NCBI GenBank assembly: GCA_015063535.1
Contig: SVTY01000001.1
Span: forward strand, 1-64,000
Reading direction: 5' to 3'
DNA: 64,000 nucleotides
DNA from: Oscillospiraceae bacterium
GTDB lineage: Bacteria; Bacillota; Clostridia; Oscillospirales; CAG-272
The position numbers and the translations under genes were made by a program. Positions 1 through 9,227 of this stretch are shown in pieces; the stretch's first letter is position 1, and every line of letters begins with the position of its first letter. A model generated the notes under the pieces. The model saw nothing but the letters and a program-made list of their open reading frames with translations. It did not search any database and had not been told where the DNA came from.

Positions 1-2
1 CT

Positions 3-197
3 CGTGAAGAAATCGAGATGATCGAGCGCGGTGAAGACACCGGCAACGCAGCGGACATCATGGTGCTTTGCGAGGTACTCGGAATGGATTACGCGGAATT
101 AATGATGGCAGCGTTAAAGTACGGCAGCGAACAATGCGGCGGTGAGACGGAAAAGCCGAAGATCATCAAAGGCGGTTTGTTCAAGGGAAAAAGTTGA
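3..197 (+). CDS. C-terminal end of a helix-turn-helix (XRE-like) protein, partial
   Basis: An open frame enters from the left edge and stops at TGA 195-197, giving 64 visible residues. The first part, with the blocks IEMIERGED and MVLCEVLGMDYAELM, resembles the last helices of an XRE/Cro DNA-binding domain, where an 'IERGE...LAKALGVSLDEL' pattern is typical. A short charged tail (KPKIIKGGLFKGKS) follows. The recognition helix and the start lie outside the window, so the assignment rests on a partial motif. It is probably a small transcriptional regulator. The next gene on this strand is more than 3 kb away. Confidence 0.5.
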   Translation, partial: REEIEMIERGEDTGNAADIMVLCEVLGMDYAELMMAALKYGSEQCGGETEKPKIIKGGLFKGKS

Positions 198-250
198 CCT
201 AAAGTTCGCAATTACCCCCGCGAGTTGACCTTTTATCCGCAATATCGCAG

Positions 251-281
251 AAAAAAGCACTTGCTTCGCAAGTGCTTTTTT
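251..281. terminator. Bidirectional rho-independent terminator
   Basis: A perfect 14-bp inverted repeat (251-264 and 268-281) closes on a TTC loop. The stem has A-runs on one arm and T-runs on the other, so it can end transcription in both directions. It lies 53 bp after the stop of the partial regulator gene. Confidence 0.8.
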
Positions 282-378
282 CAATGATGTTTGCCTTCGG
301 CAAATGGTATTGGGCAACGCCCAATGATGACGGCTTCGCCTAATGATGCGTGCCTGACGGCACATGATGGCAAACATC
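282..378. repeat. Array of small hairpins separated by ATGATG, enclosed by a 10-bp inverted repeat
   Basis: Short stem-loops follow one another: TTTGCC/GGCAAA (290-304), TTGGGC/GCCCAA (310-324), GGC/GCC (332-340) and GTGCC/GGCAC (350-363). They are separated by TGATG or ATGATG spacers (285-289, 325-329, 343-348, 364-369). A longer inverted repeat, GATGTTTGCC (286-295) with GGCAAACATC (369-378), encloses the whole block and competes with the first small hairpin. The design resembles dispersed palindromic elements of the REP/BIME sort. No other copy was noticed in this window. From 379 to 440 I see only AT-rich sequence and no gene. Confidence 0.6.
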
Positions 379-440
379 TGTTATATATATCATTTAAGCG
401 ATAAATAAGGATTGTGCCACTCGGTCAATTCTTGGTAGCA

Positions 441-476
441 CGATAAAAAGCCCGTCCGATTTTCGGACGGGCTTTT
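441..476 (-). terminator. Rho-independent terminator of ppdK
   Basis: A 13-bp perfect stem (446-458 with 464-476) around an ATTTT loop, read on the minus strand, ends in a T-run. It sits 27 bp beyond the ppdK stop codon. Confidence 0.85.
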
Positions 477-503
477 GTGATTGATTTAGATACTGGGCTC
501 TCG

Positions 504-3128
504 TCAATCCTTCAGGGCAGCCTGTGCGGCAGCCAAGCGTGCGATCGGTACGCGGAAGGGAGAACAGGACACATAGTCGAGACCGATCTGGTGACAGAAC
601 TCAACAGATGTGGGGTCACCGCCGTGCTCACCGCAGATACCTACATGGAGCTTGGGGTTCACGGGTCTGCCAAGGGTTACTGCCATGTTCATGAGCTTAC
701 CGACACCGGTCTGGTCAAGCTTAGCGAAGGGATCGTTCTCGAAGATCTTCGCATCGTAGTAAGCATCCAGGAACTTACCTGCATCGTCACGGGAGAAGCC
801 GTAGGTCATCTGCGTCAGGTCGTTGGTACCGAAGCAGAAGAAGTCTGCATTTGCAGCAATGTCGTCAGCAGTGAGACAAGCTCTGGGAATCTCGATCATG
901 GTACCAACCTCATATGCAAGATCAACGCCTGCGGCAGCGATCTCGGCATCAGCAGTAGCAACAACGACGCTCTTCACGTACTTGAGCTCCTTCACATCGC
1001 CAACGAGAGGAATCATAATCTCGGGAACTACCTTCCAATCAGCGTGCTTCTTCTGAACGTTGATCGCGGCACGGATGACAGCGGTAGTCTGCATCTTAGC
1101 GATCTCGGGGTAGGTTACGGCGAGACGGCATCCACGGTGACCCATCATGGGGTTGAACTCGTGGAGAGATGCGATGATAGCCTTGATATCCTCAACGGAC
1201 TTATTCTGTGCCTTTGCGAGAAGAGCGATGTCTTCCTCGGTAGTAGGAACGAACTCATGGAGAGGAGGATCAAGGAAACGGATACAAACGGGATTGCCCT
1301 CGAGTGCCTCATAGAGAGCCTCAAAGTCAGCCTGCTGATAGGGAAGGATCTTGGCAAGCGCAATTTCTCTTTCCTCAGCCGTGTCAGAGCAGATCATCTC
1401 TCTAAATGCGGCAATTCTGTCAGCCTCAAAGAACATGTGCTCGGTACGGCAAAGACCGATACCCTCGGCACCGAGCTCACGAGCCTTCTTCGCATCTGCG
1501 GGAGTATCCGCATTGGTTCTTACCTTCAGAGTGCGGAACTCATCAGCCCAACCCATGATCGTGCCGAAGTTGCCCGAAATTTCTGCGTCAACGGTAGGAA
1601 TGATACCGTCATAGATCGCACCGGTAGAGCCGTCGATGGAGATGTAGTCACCCTCAACGAAGGTCTTACCTGCAAGCTCGAACTTCTTGTTCTCCTCGTC
1701 CATCTTGATGTCTCCGCAACCGGAAACACAGCACTTACCCATACCGCGGGCAACAACCGCTGCGTGAGAGGTCATACCGCCGCGAACGGTGAGGATACCC
1801 TGAGCTGCCTTCATACCCGTGATGTCCTCGGGAGAAGTCTCAAGTCTTACCAAAACGACCTTCTTACCTGCTGCCTTCCAAGTCTCGGCATCCTCGGCAG
1901 AGAATACGATCTGACCGCAAGCAGCTCCAGGGGAGGCACCGAGACCTCTGCCCATAGGAGTAGCAGCCTTCAATGCCTTTGCATCGAACTGGGGATGGAG
2001 AAGGGTATCAAGGTTTCTGGGGTCGATCATCAGAACCGCCTCTTCCTTGGTCTTGTGTCCCTCGGCGACCAAATCAACAGCGATCTGGAGAGCTGCGGGA
2101 GCCGTTCTCTTACCGTTTCTGGTCTGGAGCATATAGAGCTTCTCATTTTCAATGGTGAACTCCATATCCTGCATGTCGTGGTAGTGGTTCTCAAGGATCT
2201 CGCAAACCTTCTTGAATTCCTCGAAGGCTGCGGGGAACTTGTTCGCCATTTCAGCGATGGGCATGGGGGTACGAACACCGGCAACCACGTCCTCGCCCTG
2301 TGCGTTGGTAAGGAACTCACCCATGAGCTTCTTTTCGCCGGTAGCGGGGTCACGGGTAAAGGCAACACCGGTTCCGCAGTTGTCACCCATATTACCGAAT
2401 GCCATAGCCTGTACGTTTACAGCGGTACCCCAGGAGTAGGGAATATCGTTGTCGCGGCGGTATACATTTGCTCTGGGATTATCCCAAGAACGGAATACTG
2501 CCTTAACAGCGCCGATGAGCTGCTCCTTGGGATCGGAGGGGAAGTCCTCGCCGATCTTTGCCTTGTACTCAGCCTTGAACTGGTTAGCCAGCTCCTTCAG
2601 GTCGTCCGCAGTGAGCTCAACGTCCTGCTTCACGCCCTTTTCTTCCTTCATCTTATCGATGAGCTCCTCAAAGTACTTCTTGCCGACCTCCATAACGACG
2701 TCGGAGTACATCTGGATAAATCTTCTGTAGCAGTCATATGCCCAACGAGCATTGCCGGACTTCTTTGCCATGACCTCAACGACTTCTTCGTTCAGACCAA
2801 GGTTCAGAATGGTGTCCATCATACCGGGCATGGATGCCCGTGCGCCGGAACGAACCGAAACGAGCAGGGGATTCTCCAAGTCACCGAACTTTTTGCCGGT
2901 AACGCCTTCCATCTTTACGATGTATTCCATGATTTCAGCCATGATCGAATCATTGATCTGACGACCGTCCTCATAGTACTGAGTGCAGGCTTCCGTAGAA
3001 ATCGTGAAGCCCTGGGGAACAGGGAGACCGATGTTGGTCATCTCTGCGAGGTTTGCGCCCTTACCGCCAAGGATCTCACGCATGCTTGCGTTGCCCTCGG
3101 AGAAGAGATAGCAATACTTCTTTGCCAT
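504..3128 (-). CDS. ppdK: Pyruvate, phosphate dikinase
   Basis: Interconverts pyruvate, ATP and phosphate with phosphoenolpyruvate, AMP and pyrophosphate in the cytoplasm; in anaerobes it often replaces pyruvate kinase in glycolysis. The 874-residue length is exactly that of bacterial PPDK. Visible marks are the N-terminal GGKGANLAEM block of the ATP-grasp domain, the swivelling-domain motif GGMTSHAAVVARGMG with the phospho-accepting histidine near residue 452, and the PEP-binding C-terminal barrel with the catalytic cysteine in HVGICGEHGGDP near residue 830. The start is the ATG at 3126-3128, preceded by CGGAGG at good spacing; the frame stays open further upstream but without a better ribosome site. 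It is a single-gene unit with its own promoter and terminator. A long open frame on the opposite strand is only its shadow. Confidence 0.97.
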   Translation of the reverse strand: MAKKYCYLFSEGNASMREILGGKGANLAEMTNIGLPVPQGFTISTEACTQYYEDGRQINDSIMAEIMEYIVKMEGVTGKKFGDLENPLLVSVRSGARASMPGMMDTILNLGLNEEVVEVMAKKSGNARWAYDCYRRFIQMYSDVVMEVGKKYFEELIDKMKEEKGVKQDVELTADDLKELANQFKAEYKAKIGEDFPSDPKEQLIGAVKAVFRSWDNPRANVYRRDNDIPYSWGTAVNVQAMAFGNMGDNCGTGVAFTRDPATGEKKLMGEFLTNAQGEDVVAGVRTPMPIAEMANKFPAAFEEFKKVCEILENHYHDMQDMEFTIENEKLYMLQTRNGKRTAPAALQIAVDLVAEGHKTKEEAVLMIDPRNLDTLLHPQFDAKALKAATPMGRGLGASPGAACGQIVFSAEDAETWKAAGKKVVLVRLETSPEDITGMKAAQGILTVRGGMTSHAAVVARGMGKCCVSGCGDIKMDEENKKFELAGKTFVEGDYISIDGSTGAIYDGIIPTVDAEISGNFGTIMGWADEFRTLKVRTNADTPADAKKARELGAEGIGLCRTEHMFFEADRIAAFREMICSDTAEEREIALAKILPYQQADFEALYEALEGNPVCIRFLDPPLHEFVPTTEEDIALLAKAQNKSVEDIKAIIASLHEFNPMMGHRGCRLAVTYPEIAKMQTTAVIRAAINVQKKHADWKVVPEIMIPLVGDVKELKYVKSVVVATADAEIAAAGVDLAYEVGTMIEIPRACLTADDIAANADFFCFGTNDLTQMTYGFSRDDAGKFLDAYYDAKIFENDPFAKLDQTGVGKLMNMAVTLGRPVNPKLHVGICGEHGGDPTSVEFCHQIGLDYVSCSPFRVPIARLAAAQAALKD

Positions 3129-3206
3129 AGGTAAATACCTCCGTATAAAAATAAAATTTTGACAAACCGAAAGCTGTTTTGCGGCAAGCGCAATACAGCA
3201 CCCATT

Positions 3207-3235
3207 ATTATACCATATAAAAAAGGATTTGACCA
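3207..3235 (-). promoter_or_regulatory. Predicted promoter of ppdK
   Basis: On the minus strand TGGTCA (3230-3235), a 17-bp spacer and TATAAT (3207-3212), the latter preceded by TGG as an extended -10. The -35 box is weak (4 of 6). Confidence 0.6.
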
Positions 3236-3306
3236 TAGCATTTTGAAAAAAAGAGGAAGAAAATAGTAAATTTTCTGTGAACAAACATAAAAAAACAGCA
3301 AGGGGA

Positions 3307-3335
3307 TTGATTTTTTGCAAGAAATATAATATAAT
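3307..3335 (+). promoter_or_regulatory. Predicted promoter of the pth-mfd operon
   Basis: TTGATT (3307-3312), 17-bp spacer, TATAAT (3330-3335), 43 bp before the pth start. Confidence 0.7.
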
Positions 3336-3378
3336 ATTAAATTGGAGTAGAAGTGAAACATCAAGGAACGGAGAGAGC

Positions 3379-4011
3379 ATGGCAAATATTTTTGACCTTT
3401 TTAAGCAAATTGAGAAAAAATCTTCCTCCGTCGGAGGGACGATCGAATACATGGTAGTCGGGCTCGGAAACCCCGGCTCTCAATATACCCATACCCGACA
3501 CAATGCGGGCTTTCTCGCCATCGATCGATTGGCGGAACAATACGGCGTCAAGGTAGATCGGGCAAAATTTAAGGCTCTCGTGGGAGAGGCAACGGTCGGC
3601 GGAAAGCGGGTATTGCTGATGAAGCCGCAGACCTTTATGAATCTGTCGGGAGAGGCTGTGGGAGAGGCAACTCGCTTTTATAAGCTGTCTGTCGATCGGG
3701 TCATCGTTCTGTCCGACGACATCACCTTGGATGTGGGACGGCTTCGTGTCCGCCGCAAGGGAAGTGCGGGAGGGCATAACGGCTTAAAGAGCATTCAAGC
3801 TCATTTGGGAAGTGACGAATATCCTCGAATCAAGATCGGTGTGGGACAGAAGCCACATGCCGACTATGATCTGGTGGATTGGGTGCTTTCCAATTTTTCC
3901 GATGGGGAGCTTCAAAGTCTTAGCGCCTCCTTCGATACACTGGGGCAGGGGCTGGAGGCAATCCTTGGAGCGGATATCGACCGTGCGATGCAGATATGCA
4001 ACGGGAAATAA
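3379..4011 (+). CDS. pth: Peptidyl-tRNA hydrolase
   Basis: Frees tRNA from peptidyl-tRNA that drops off stalled ribosomes (called SpoVC in Bacillus). The 210-residue product has the family blocks VVGLGNPGSQY, TRHNAGF with the catalytic histidine at residue 41, LMKPQTFMNLSG and GSAGGHNGLKSI. An N-terminal extension of roughly 20 residues (MANIFDLFKQIEKKSSS) precedes the usual start of the fold. The ATG at 3379 has GGAGAG a few bases upstream and fits the TATAAT promoter; starting inside the extension would leave no ribosome site. It is the first gene of a pth-mfd-foldase series, an arrangement common in Firmicutes. mfd follows after 30 bp. Confidence 0.95.
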   Translation: MANIFDLFKQIEKKSSSVGGTIEYMVVGLGNPGSQYTHTRHNAGFLAIDRLAEQYGVKVDRAKFKALVGEATVGGKRVLLMKPQTFMNLSGEAVGEATRFYKLSVDRVIVLSDDITLDVGRLRVRRKGSAGGHNGLKSIQAHLGSDEYPRIKIGVGQKPHADYDLVDWVLSNFSDGELQSLSASFDTLGQGLEAILGADIDRAMQICNGK

Positions 4012-4041
4012 GAGATCGGTAGAAAAGAGAGTATACAACCC

Positions 4042-7000
4042 ATGAATTACCTGACCGATTGCGTGCGTGAGGATCGGGAATACGCCCAATTGCTGCGTGC
4101 GATCCACAATTTAAAGACGGCAAGAACCCCTCTTCCCATTTTGGTGGGCGGACTGTGTGACGGGGCGACCGATGCCATGTATGTATCCCTGCTGACCGAC
4201 CTGAAGCAGAAGGAGTGCCGACCGGCACTTCTAATCTGCTCGGAGGAAAAGGAGTGCGTACGGCTTCGGGGGATGCTGGAGCAATTCGGGCTCCGAACGG
4301 CATTTTATGTTGGAAGAGACCTGACCTTTTATAATATTACCGCCTCCCATGAGTATGAGCATGAGAGGCTACGGGTGCTTTCGGGGATCTTGGAGGGAAG
4401 CTTCGATGCGGTGGTTACCACCCCCGATGCGGCACTGAGCTATACTATTCCCGCCGAGCGGCTGATTGCTGCGCAGATAAAGCTGGAATACGATAAAACA
4501 ACGGTGGAGCCTGCCGAGCTTGCGGCAAGCCTTATCCGTGCTGGTTATGTACGCACCGAGCTTGTGGATGCGCCCGGGCAGTTCGCCATTCGGGGCGGGA
4601 TCATCGACGTGTATCCAGCCATGGCTCGTTTTACTGATGTGGACGGACAGGTCAGTGCGGGGGCATATCCTTTTCGGATCGAGCTGTTTGGCGACGAGAT
4701 CGACCGAATGGAGATCTTTGATCCCGCCACTCAGCGGATGACCGTTACCCTGAACGCCGTGGAATTTTCGCCCGCAAGGGAGCTGTTGTTGGACGAGAGT
4801 GCCAAGGAGCAACTGAAAAAAGCGATCGGGCTTTGGAAGGGGAAAAGTCGGGACGAGCGGGCAATAGAGGAAATGACGGCGGAGCTTGCCGTGCTGGAGG
4901 GGAATACAGAGGTCAATTTTGCCGACAAATACATTTCTTTGATCTATCCCGAGCGTGCCTGCCTGTTGAGCTATTTCAGCAGCCGTACCACTGTTTTCTT
5001 GCGTGGCTATACCGCTATTACCGATCGACTGAAGGCTTCGGAGTGGCATCTGAATCAAACCGTGGAGGAGCTACTGGAGGGGGGAACCATTGCGCCCAAA
5101 TATACCGACTATGCAAAGCCTCAGTCGGCACTGGAGCTGTTCTTGGAGGATAGTACGACTGTTCACTTTGAATCGTTGGGACAGGGAATGTCTGCTAAAA
5201 AGCTGTCGGCAATGTTTTCCTTTCGAAGCAAGCATATGGTCTCCTATTGCGAAAATTTAGAGCTGCTGTGTGAGGACTTGGAGGCATATCGAAGAGGGGG
5301 GTATCGGGTCATTTTGATCGCCGAGAACGAGGCGGCGGCAAAAAATCTTTGTGCCTTGCTTCGGGATAAGGGCTTTTCTGCTCTGACCGAGGTCGACGAG
5401 GGCGAATATACCGTTGCGACATTGCCCAAGGAGACCTTTATGGTCACATGGAAGCAGTATCTTCGGGGCTATGAGCTGACCGTTCCCAAAATCGCCGTGC
5501 TGTCTACCGCTCCCGAAAGTCGGGAGGGGGCGCTGACGGCGGGTGGAAAGCTGAAGCGAAAAAAGAAAAAGAGAAGCGGTACCGAAACGATCCTTTCGTA
5601 CAACGATCTGGAGATCGGAGATTTCGTGGTTCACGAGGTGCACGGAATCGGACAGTATATGGGGATCGAAAATCTGACCGTAGACGGCGTGAGCCGTGAC
5701 TATATCAATATTCGCTATGCGGGGAGCGACCGACTGTTCCTTCCTGTGGATAAGCTGGATATGGTGTCCAAATACATTGGTGCTCACTCCGATGACGGGC
5801 TTGTCAAGCTGTCCCGATTCGGCGGAACCGAATGGGGCAGAGCCAAAACAAGAGCACGGGCGGCAGTCAAGGAGATTGCCAAGGATCTGATTCGCCTGTA
5901 TGCGGAGCGGAGCCGTAAGCCGGGCTTTGCCTTTCCGCCCGATGACGATCTGCAAGCCGATTTTGAGACGGCGTTTGAGTTTGAGGAGACCGATGCACAG
6001 CTGGCGGCGATCGAGGATATCAAGGAGGATATGATGGCACCCGTTCCCATGGACCGTCTGCTTTGCGGTGACGTGGGATTTGGAAAGACCGAGGTTGCCA
6101 TGCGGGCTGCATATAAAGCGGTGCTGGGAGGAAAGCAGGTGGCAATGCTGGTGCCTACCACCCTTCTTGCCTTACAGCACTATCAGACCATGACCAGTCG
6201 GATGCGGGCATTTTCGGTCAATGTGGATATGATCTCCCGTTTCCGAACCCCCAAGCAGCAGGCACAATCTCTGCGGCGGCTGAAACGAGGAGATACCGAT
6301 ATCATCGTCGGAACGCACAAGCTTTTGGCGAAGGATATCGAGTTTAAGGACCTGGGGCTGCTGATTATTGACGAGGAACAGCGCTTTGGCGTGGCGCAGA
6401 AGGAAAAGCTGAAGCAGCTGGCGGGCAATATCGATGTGCTGACCCTGACGGCAACGCCGATCCCCCGAACGCTGAATATGGCAATGGGCGGCATTCGGGA
6501 TATTTCGGTGTTGGATGAGGCACCGGGCGACCGTTTACCCGTACAGACCTATGTGCTGGAATACGATGAGCTGATCCTGATCGAAGCCATCCGCAGAGAG
6601 CTTCGGCGGGGCGGACAGGTCTTTTATCTGTATAATTTTGTGGAAAGCATTGATTCCTGCGCGGCAAAGCTCTCAAAAGCCATTCCCGAGGCTCGGATCA
6701 CCGTAGCCCACGGAAAAATGGACAAGGAGCACTTGGAGGATATTTGGGGTGAGATGCTGCGGGGCGAGATCGATATTTTGGTTTGCAGTACCATCATCGA
6801 AACGGGAGTGGACATTCCCAACGCCAACACCTTGATCGTGGAAAATGCCCAACGGCTGGGGCTGTCGCAGCTTCATCAGATCCGAGGACGGGTCGGACGG
6901 TCGGCACGGCGTGCCTATGCCTACTTTACGTATCCGAGAGATAAGACCGTCAACGAGGTGGCGACCAAACGGCTGGAGGCGATTCGGGAGTACGCCGAGT

Positions 7001-7614
7001 TCGGAGCGGGCTTCAAGATCGCCATTCGGGATCTGGAGCTTCGGGGGGCGGGCAATCTGCTCGGTGCCGAGCAGCACGGGCATCTGGATGCCGTGGGGTA
7101 TGAGCTGTATATCAAGCTTCTTAACGAGGCAGTGCTGGAAGAAAAGGGCGATAAGATTCAACCAAAGCCCGAATGTACCGTGACTCTGCGGTGTGATGCC
7201 TTCCTGCCTGAGCGGTATGTTCCGTATTCGGCGCAGAGAATGGGACTGTATAAACGGATCGCCATGATCGAGACCCCTGCCGATAAAGAGGATATTATGG
7301 ATGAGCTGATCGACCGCTACGGAGACGTCCCCCTTCCTACGCAAAATCTGCTGATGGTGGCATTGGTTCGTGCGGCGGCAATGCGGTGCGGGATCACGAA
7401 TATCATTGAGGAGCAGAGCGAGATCCGTATTCAACCATCGGTATTCGATTTTGAAGTCTGGTCGGAACTTTCGGATATCTACAAGGGGCGGATCCGTGTG
7501 CTGATGTCCGAAAATCCAGCCGTTGTTTTGCGAAAGCAAAAGGGCGATGTGGTACCTGCGATGCTGTATCAGCTGTTCTGCCGATACGAGGAGATTTTAA
7601 AGCAATATTTGTGA
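4042..7614 (+). CDS. mfd: Transcription-repair coupling factor (Mfd)
   Basis: DNA translocase that pushes stalled RNA polymerase off damaged template strands and recruits UvrA. The product has 1190 residues, near the usual length. In order: a UvrB-like N-terminal part, the CarD-like RNA-polymerase interaction domain (GDFVVHEVHGIGQYMG near 525, DRLFLPVDKLDMVSKYIG), helicase motif I GDVGFGKTEVAMRA near 675, the DEEQ box in LLIIDEEQRFGV near 776, the TATPIPRTLNMAMGGIRD block, and the translocation motif AIRDLELRGAGNLLGAEQHGH near 995-1015. A basic, lysine-rich linker (KLKRKKKKRSG) precedes the CarD domain. The start at 4042 has only a weak AGAGAG site, so translation may be partly coupled to pth. 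Confidence 0.97.
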   Translation: MNYLTDCVREDREYAQLLRAIHNLKTARTPLPILVGGLCDGATDAMYVSLLTDLKQKECRPALLICSEEKECVRLRGMLEQFGLRTAFYVGRDLTFYNITASHEYEHERLRVLSGILEGSFDAVVTTPDAALSYTIPAERLIAAQIKLEYDKTTVEPAELAASLIRAGYVRTELVDAPGQFAIRGGIIDVYPAMARFTDVDGQVSAGAYPFRIELFGDEIDRMEIFDPATQRMTVTLNAVEFSPARELLLDESAKEQLKKAIGLWKGKSRDERAIEEMTAELAVLEGNTEVNFADKYISLIYPERACLLSYFSSRTTVFLRGYTAITDRLKASEWHLNQTVEELLEGGTIAPKYTDYAKPQSALELFLEDSTTVHFESLGQGMSAKKLSAMFSFRSKHMVSYCENLELLCEDLEAYRRGGYRVILIAENEAAAKNLCALLRDKGFSALTEVDEGEYTVATLPKETFMVTWKQYLRGYELTVPKIAVLSTAPESREGALTAGGKLKRKKKKRSGTETILSYNDLEIGDFVVHEVHGIGQYMGIENLTVDGVSRDYINIRYAGSDRLFLPVDKLDMVSKYIGAHSDDGLVKLSRFGGTEWGRAKTRARAAVKEIAKDLIRLYAERSRKPGFAFPPDDDLQADFETAFEFEETDAQLAAIEDIKEDMMAPVPMDRLLCGDVGFGKTEVAMRAAYKAVLGGKQVAMLVPTTLLALQHYQTMTSRMRAFSVNVDMISRFRTPKQQAQSLRRLKRGDTDIIVGTHKLLAKDIEFKDLGLLIIDEEQRFGVAQKEKLKQLAGNIDVLTLTATPIPRTLNMAMGGIRDISVLDEAPGDRLPVQTYVLEYDELILIEAIRRELRRGGQVFYLYNFVESIDSCAAKLSKAIPEARITVAHGKMDKEHLEDIWGEMLRGEIDILVCSTIIETGVDIPNANTLIVENAQRLGLSQLHQIRGRVGRSARRAYAYFTYPRDKTVNEVATKRLEAIREYAEFGAGFKIAIRDLELRGAGNLLGAEQHGHLDAVGYELYIKLLNEAVLEEKGDKIQPKPECTVTLRCDAFLPERYVPYSAQRMGLYKRIAMIETPADKEDIMDELIDRYGDVPLPTQNLLMVALVRAAAMRCGITNIIEEQSEIRIQPSVFDFEVWSELSDIYKGRIRVLMSENPAVVLRKQKGDVVPAMLYQLFCRYEEILKQYL

Positions 7615-7643
7615 TTGATTTAAAAAAGAAAGGAAAACCATTT

Positions 7644-8963
7644 ATGAAAAAATCTTATCTGAAACGGTCGATGGCGTTCTTGCTGGCGCTTTTGATGAGC
7701 GTGTTCTGCTTTGTCGGATGCTCCTCTATGGGAAAGACGATGATGAAGCTGGAGGATGCCAAGCTGTCGGTCAACATGTTTCAACTGTTTTTATCCCGTA
7801 CCAAGGGAACCCTTGCTTCCTCCTATTCTTACGGCTCAAAGGCACTGAAGGACTCCTTTTGGGATACGGTCATGAGCACGGACGGTGCGACATACAATCG
7901 CTATTATACCGATCTCGTGCTGAACAACGCCAAGACCTATCTGGAGGCACTGTATGTTTTCGATCAGAAGGGCTTGGAGCTGCCCGATTCGTATATAGAG
8001 GAGATCGATACGAAATTGGAGCAGTTGATCGAGCAGGATGCGAACGGCTCCAAGGCGGAATTGAACGAGCTGCTTGCCGAGTTCGGTGCCAATTACAAAA
8101 TTCTCAGAGAGGCGTACATTTTGGAGGCAAAATTTCGGTATCTTGCCGATCACATGTATGGGGCGGACGGTTCTCTTATCGCAGAAAATCTGATCGAGGA
8201 CTATTATCAAAGCACCTATGCCCGATTCAAGCAGGTATTCCTGTATACCTATGATTTCGTGTATGAGACCGACGAATACGGAGAAGATATTTATTATACC
8301 GACGGCGGACGGATCGCCTATGATACCACGGCAAACAAAAGAACCGACAATGACGGTAAGGTGGTGCATGATGCCAACGGGGATGTGATCTACATCACGA
8401 GAAACGAAAAGGGTGAGACACGCATTGCTTACGACACGAAGAACGGAACCCGAAAGCACAAAAATGCGGAGGACGGAAGTGCCTTGGTTTCCGATCTGAC
8501 AGGGGAGAGATTGCAAGAGGTCATTGATCAAGCTAATCTGATCAACGAAAAGGTCAAGGAGGGCGATTTTGCTGCCTTTGAGGAGCTTGTGGCACAGTAC
8601 AGCTTGGATGAGGGCATGAAGAAATATCCGAACGGATATTATCTGACAGCGCAGACCGAGTACGATTCGCCCGAGGTAGTGGAAAAGCTGTTTGAGCTGG
8701 AGGTCGGTCAATCCGCCACGGTCAAATCCGATTACGGGATTCATATTATCATGCGGTATGAGCTGGAGGAGGAGGGATACACCCTTTCCGAAAATGAGGA
8801 TTTCTTTATCAGTACCACCACGGGCGGCTATGTATTCATGAATGATTTGAAAAATTATCTTCTGACGGAGTATTTGGCTACCTTTGAATCCATGATTGTG
8901 ATCGACGAGGCGGTGCTTGCTGAGGCGGATATGAAGAGCATCGGTGCAAACTTTTATTACTGA
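7644..8963 (+). CDS. PrsA/SurA-like peptidyl-prolyl isomerase lipoprotein
   Basis: Predicted extracytoplasmic foldase helping secreted proteins fold at the membrane surface. The 439-residue product begins with a basic stretch, a hydrophobic segment and a lipobox FVGC with the lipidated cysteine at residue 26. A helical SurA-N-like region follows. A parvulin-type block near the C-terminus (FEELVAQYSLDEG, then YPNGYYLT, LFELEVGQSATVKSDYGIHI) matches the spacing of PpiC domains. The middle part (about 210-290) carries a low-complexity insert rich in DTTANKRTDNDGK-type residues. The ATG at 7644 is preferred over an earlier in-frame codon at 7611 because AAAGAAAGGA lies before it and the signal peptide starts there. 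It sits 29 bp after mfd with no terminator between. Confidence 0.85.
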   Translation: MKKSYLKRSMAFLLALLMSVFCFVGCSSMGKTMMKLEDAKLSVNMFQLFLSRTKGTLASSYSYGSKALKDSFWDTVMSTDGATYNRYYTDLVLNNAKTYLEALYVFDQKGLELPDSYIEEIDTKLEQLIEQDANGSKAELNELLAEFGANYKILREAYILEAKFRYLADHMYGADGSLIAENLIEDYYQSTYARFKQVFLYTYDFVYETDEYGEDIYYTDGGRIAYDTTANKRTDNDGKVVHDANGDVIYITRNEKGETRIAYDTKNGTRKHKNAEDGSALVSDLTGERLQEVIDQANLINEKVKEGDFAAFEELVAQYSLDEGMKKYPNGYYLTAQTEYDSPEVVEKLFELEVGQSATVKSDYGIHIIMRYELEEEGYTLSENEDFFISTTTGGYVFMNDLKNYLLTEYLATFESMIVIDEAVLAEADMKSIGANFYY

Positions 8964-8988
8964 TCCGAGGAAAATTTCCTAAAAATAC

Positions 8989-9017
8989 TTGACAAAGTCG
9001 GCGGTATGTGGTACAAT
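8989..9017 (+). promoter_or_regulatory. Promoter of the TPP riboswitch-thiT transcript
   Basis: TTGACA (8989-8994), a 17-bp spacer ending in TGTGG, and TACAAT (9012-9017). Confidence 0.8.
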
Positions 9018-9037
9018 ACAGGCACAAAATCGCATAG

Positions 9038-9122
9038 AAATCGGGGGTGCCTACTTTGGCTGAGACGGCGAGAGCCGAACCCTTTAACCTGATACGGATA
9101 ATACCGGCGTAGGGAGATTGCA
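9038..9122 (+). promoter_or_regulatory. TPP riboswitch (THI element)
   Basis: The conserved aptamer parts appear in order: GGGGGTGCC (9044-9052), GGCTGAGA (9058-9065), AACCCTTTAACCTGAT (9078-9093) and GGATAATACCGGCGTAGGGA. The closing helix is formed by AATC (9040-9043) with GATT (9116-9119). Thiamine pyrophosphate binding would let the terminator hairpin at 9179-9214 form and shut off thiT. This is the usual control of thiamine uptake genes in Firmicutes. Confidence 0.95.
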
Positions 9123-9178
9123 ATTCGTCTGATTTCGGTCAAGTCGGGCTGTTCCGAACCATCGATGAAACGATTCAA

Positions 9179-9214
9179 CCGCACGGAGATTTCCGTGCGG
9201 TTTTGAATTTTTTT
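9179..9214 (+). terminator. Expression-platform terminator of the TPP riboswitch
   Basis: CCGCACGGA and TTCCGTGCGG form a strong stem (9179-9200), followed by two T-runs (9201-9204 and 9208-9214). It lies between aptamer and thiT, 8 bp upstream of the GGAGG site. Confidence 0.85.
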
Positions 9215-9227
9215 CGGAGGTGTGTTT

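Noticed and set aside
282..378. CRISPR array or integron attC site
   Set aside because: The repeats are not constant in sequence with unique spacers, the hairpins differ from each other, and no cas or integrase gene is present.
477..3134. 885-residue open frame antisense to ppdK
   Set aside because: It mirrors the ppdK codons exactly, shows no family motif or ribosome site and would cover a strongly conserved gene; a GC-skewed codon shadow.
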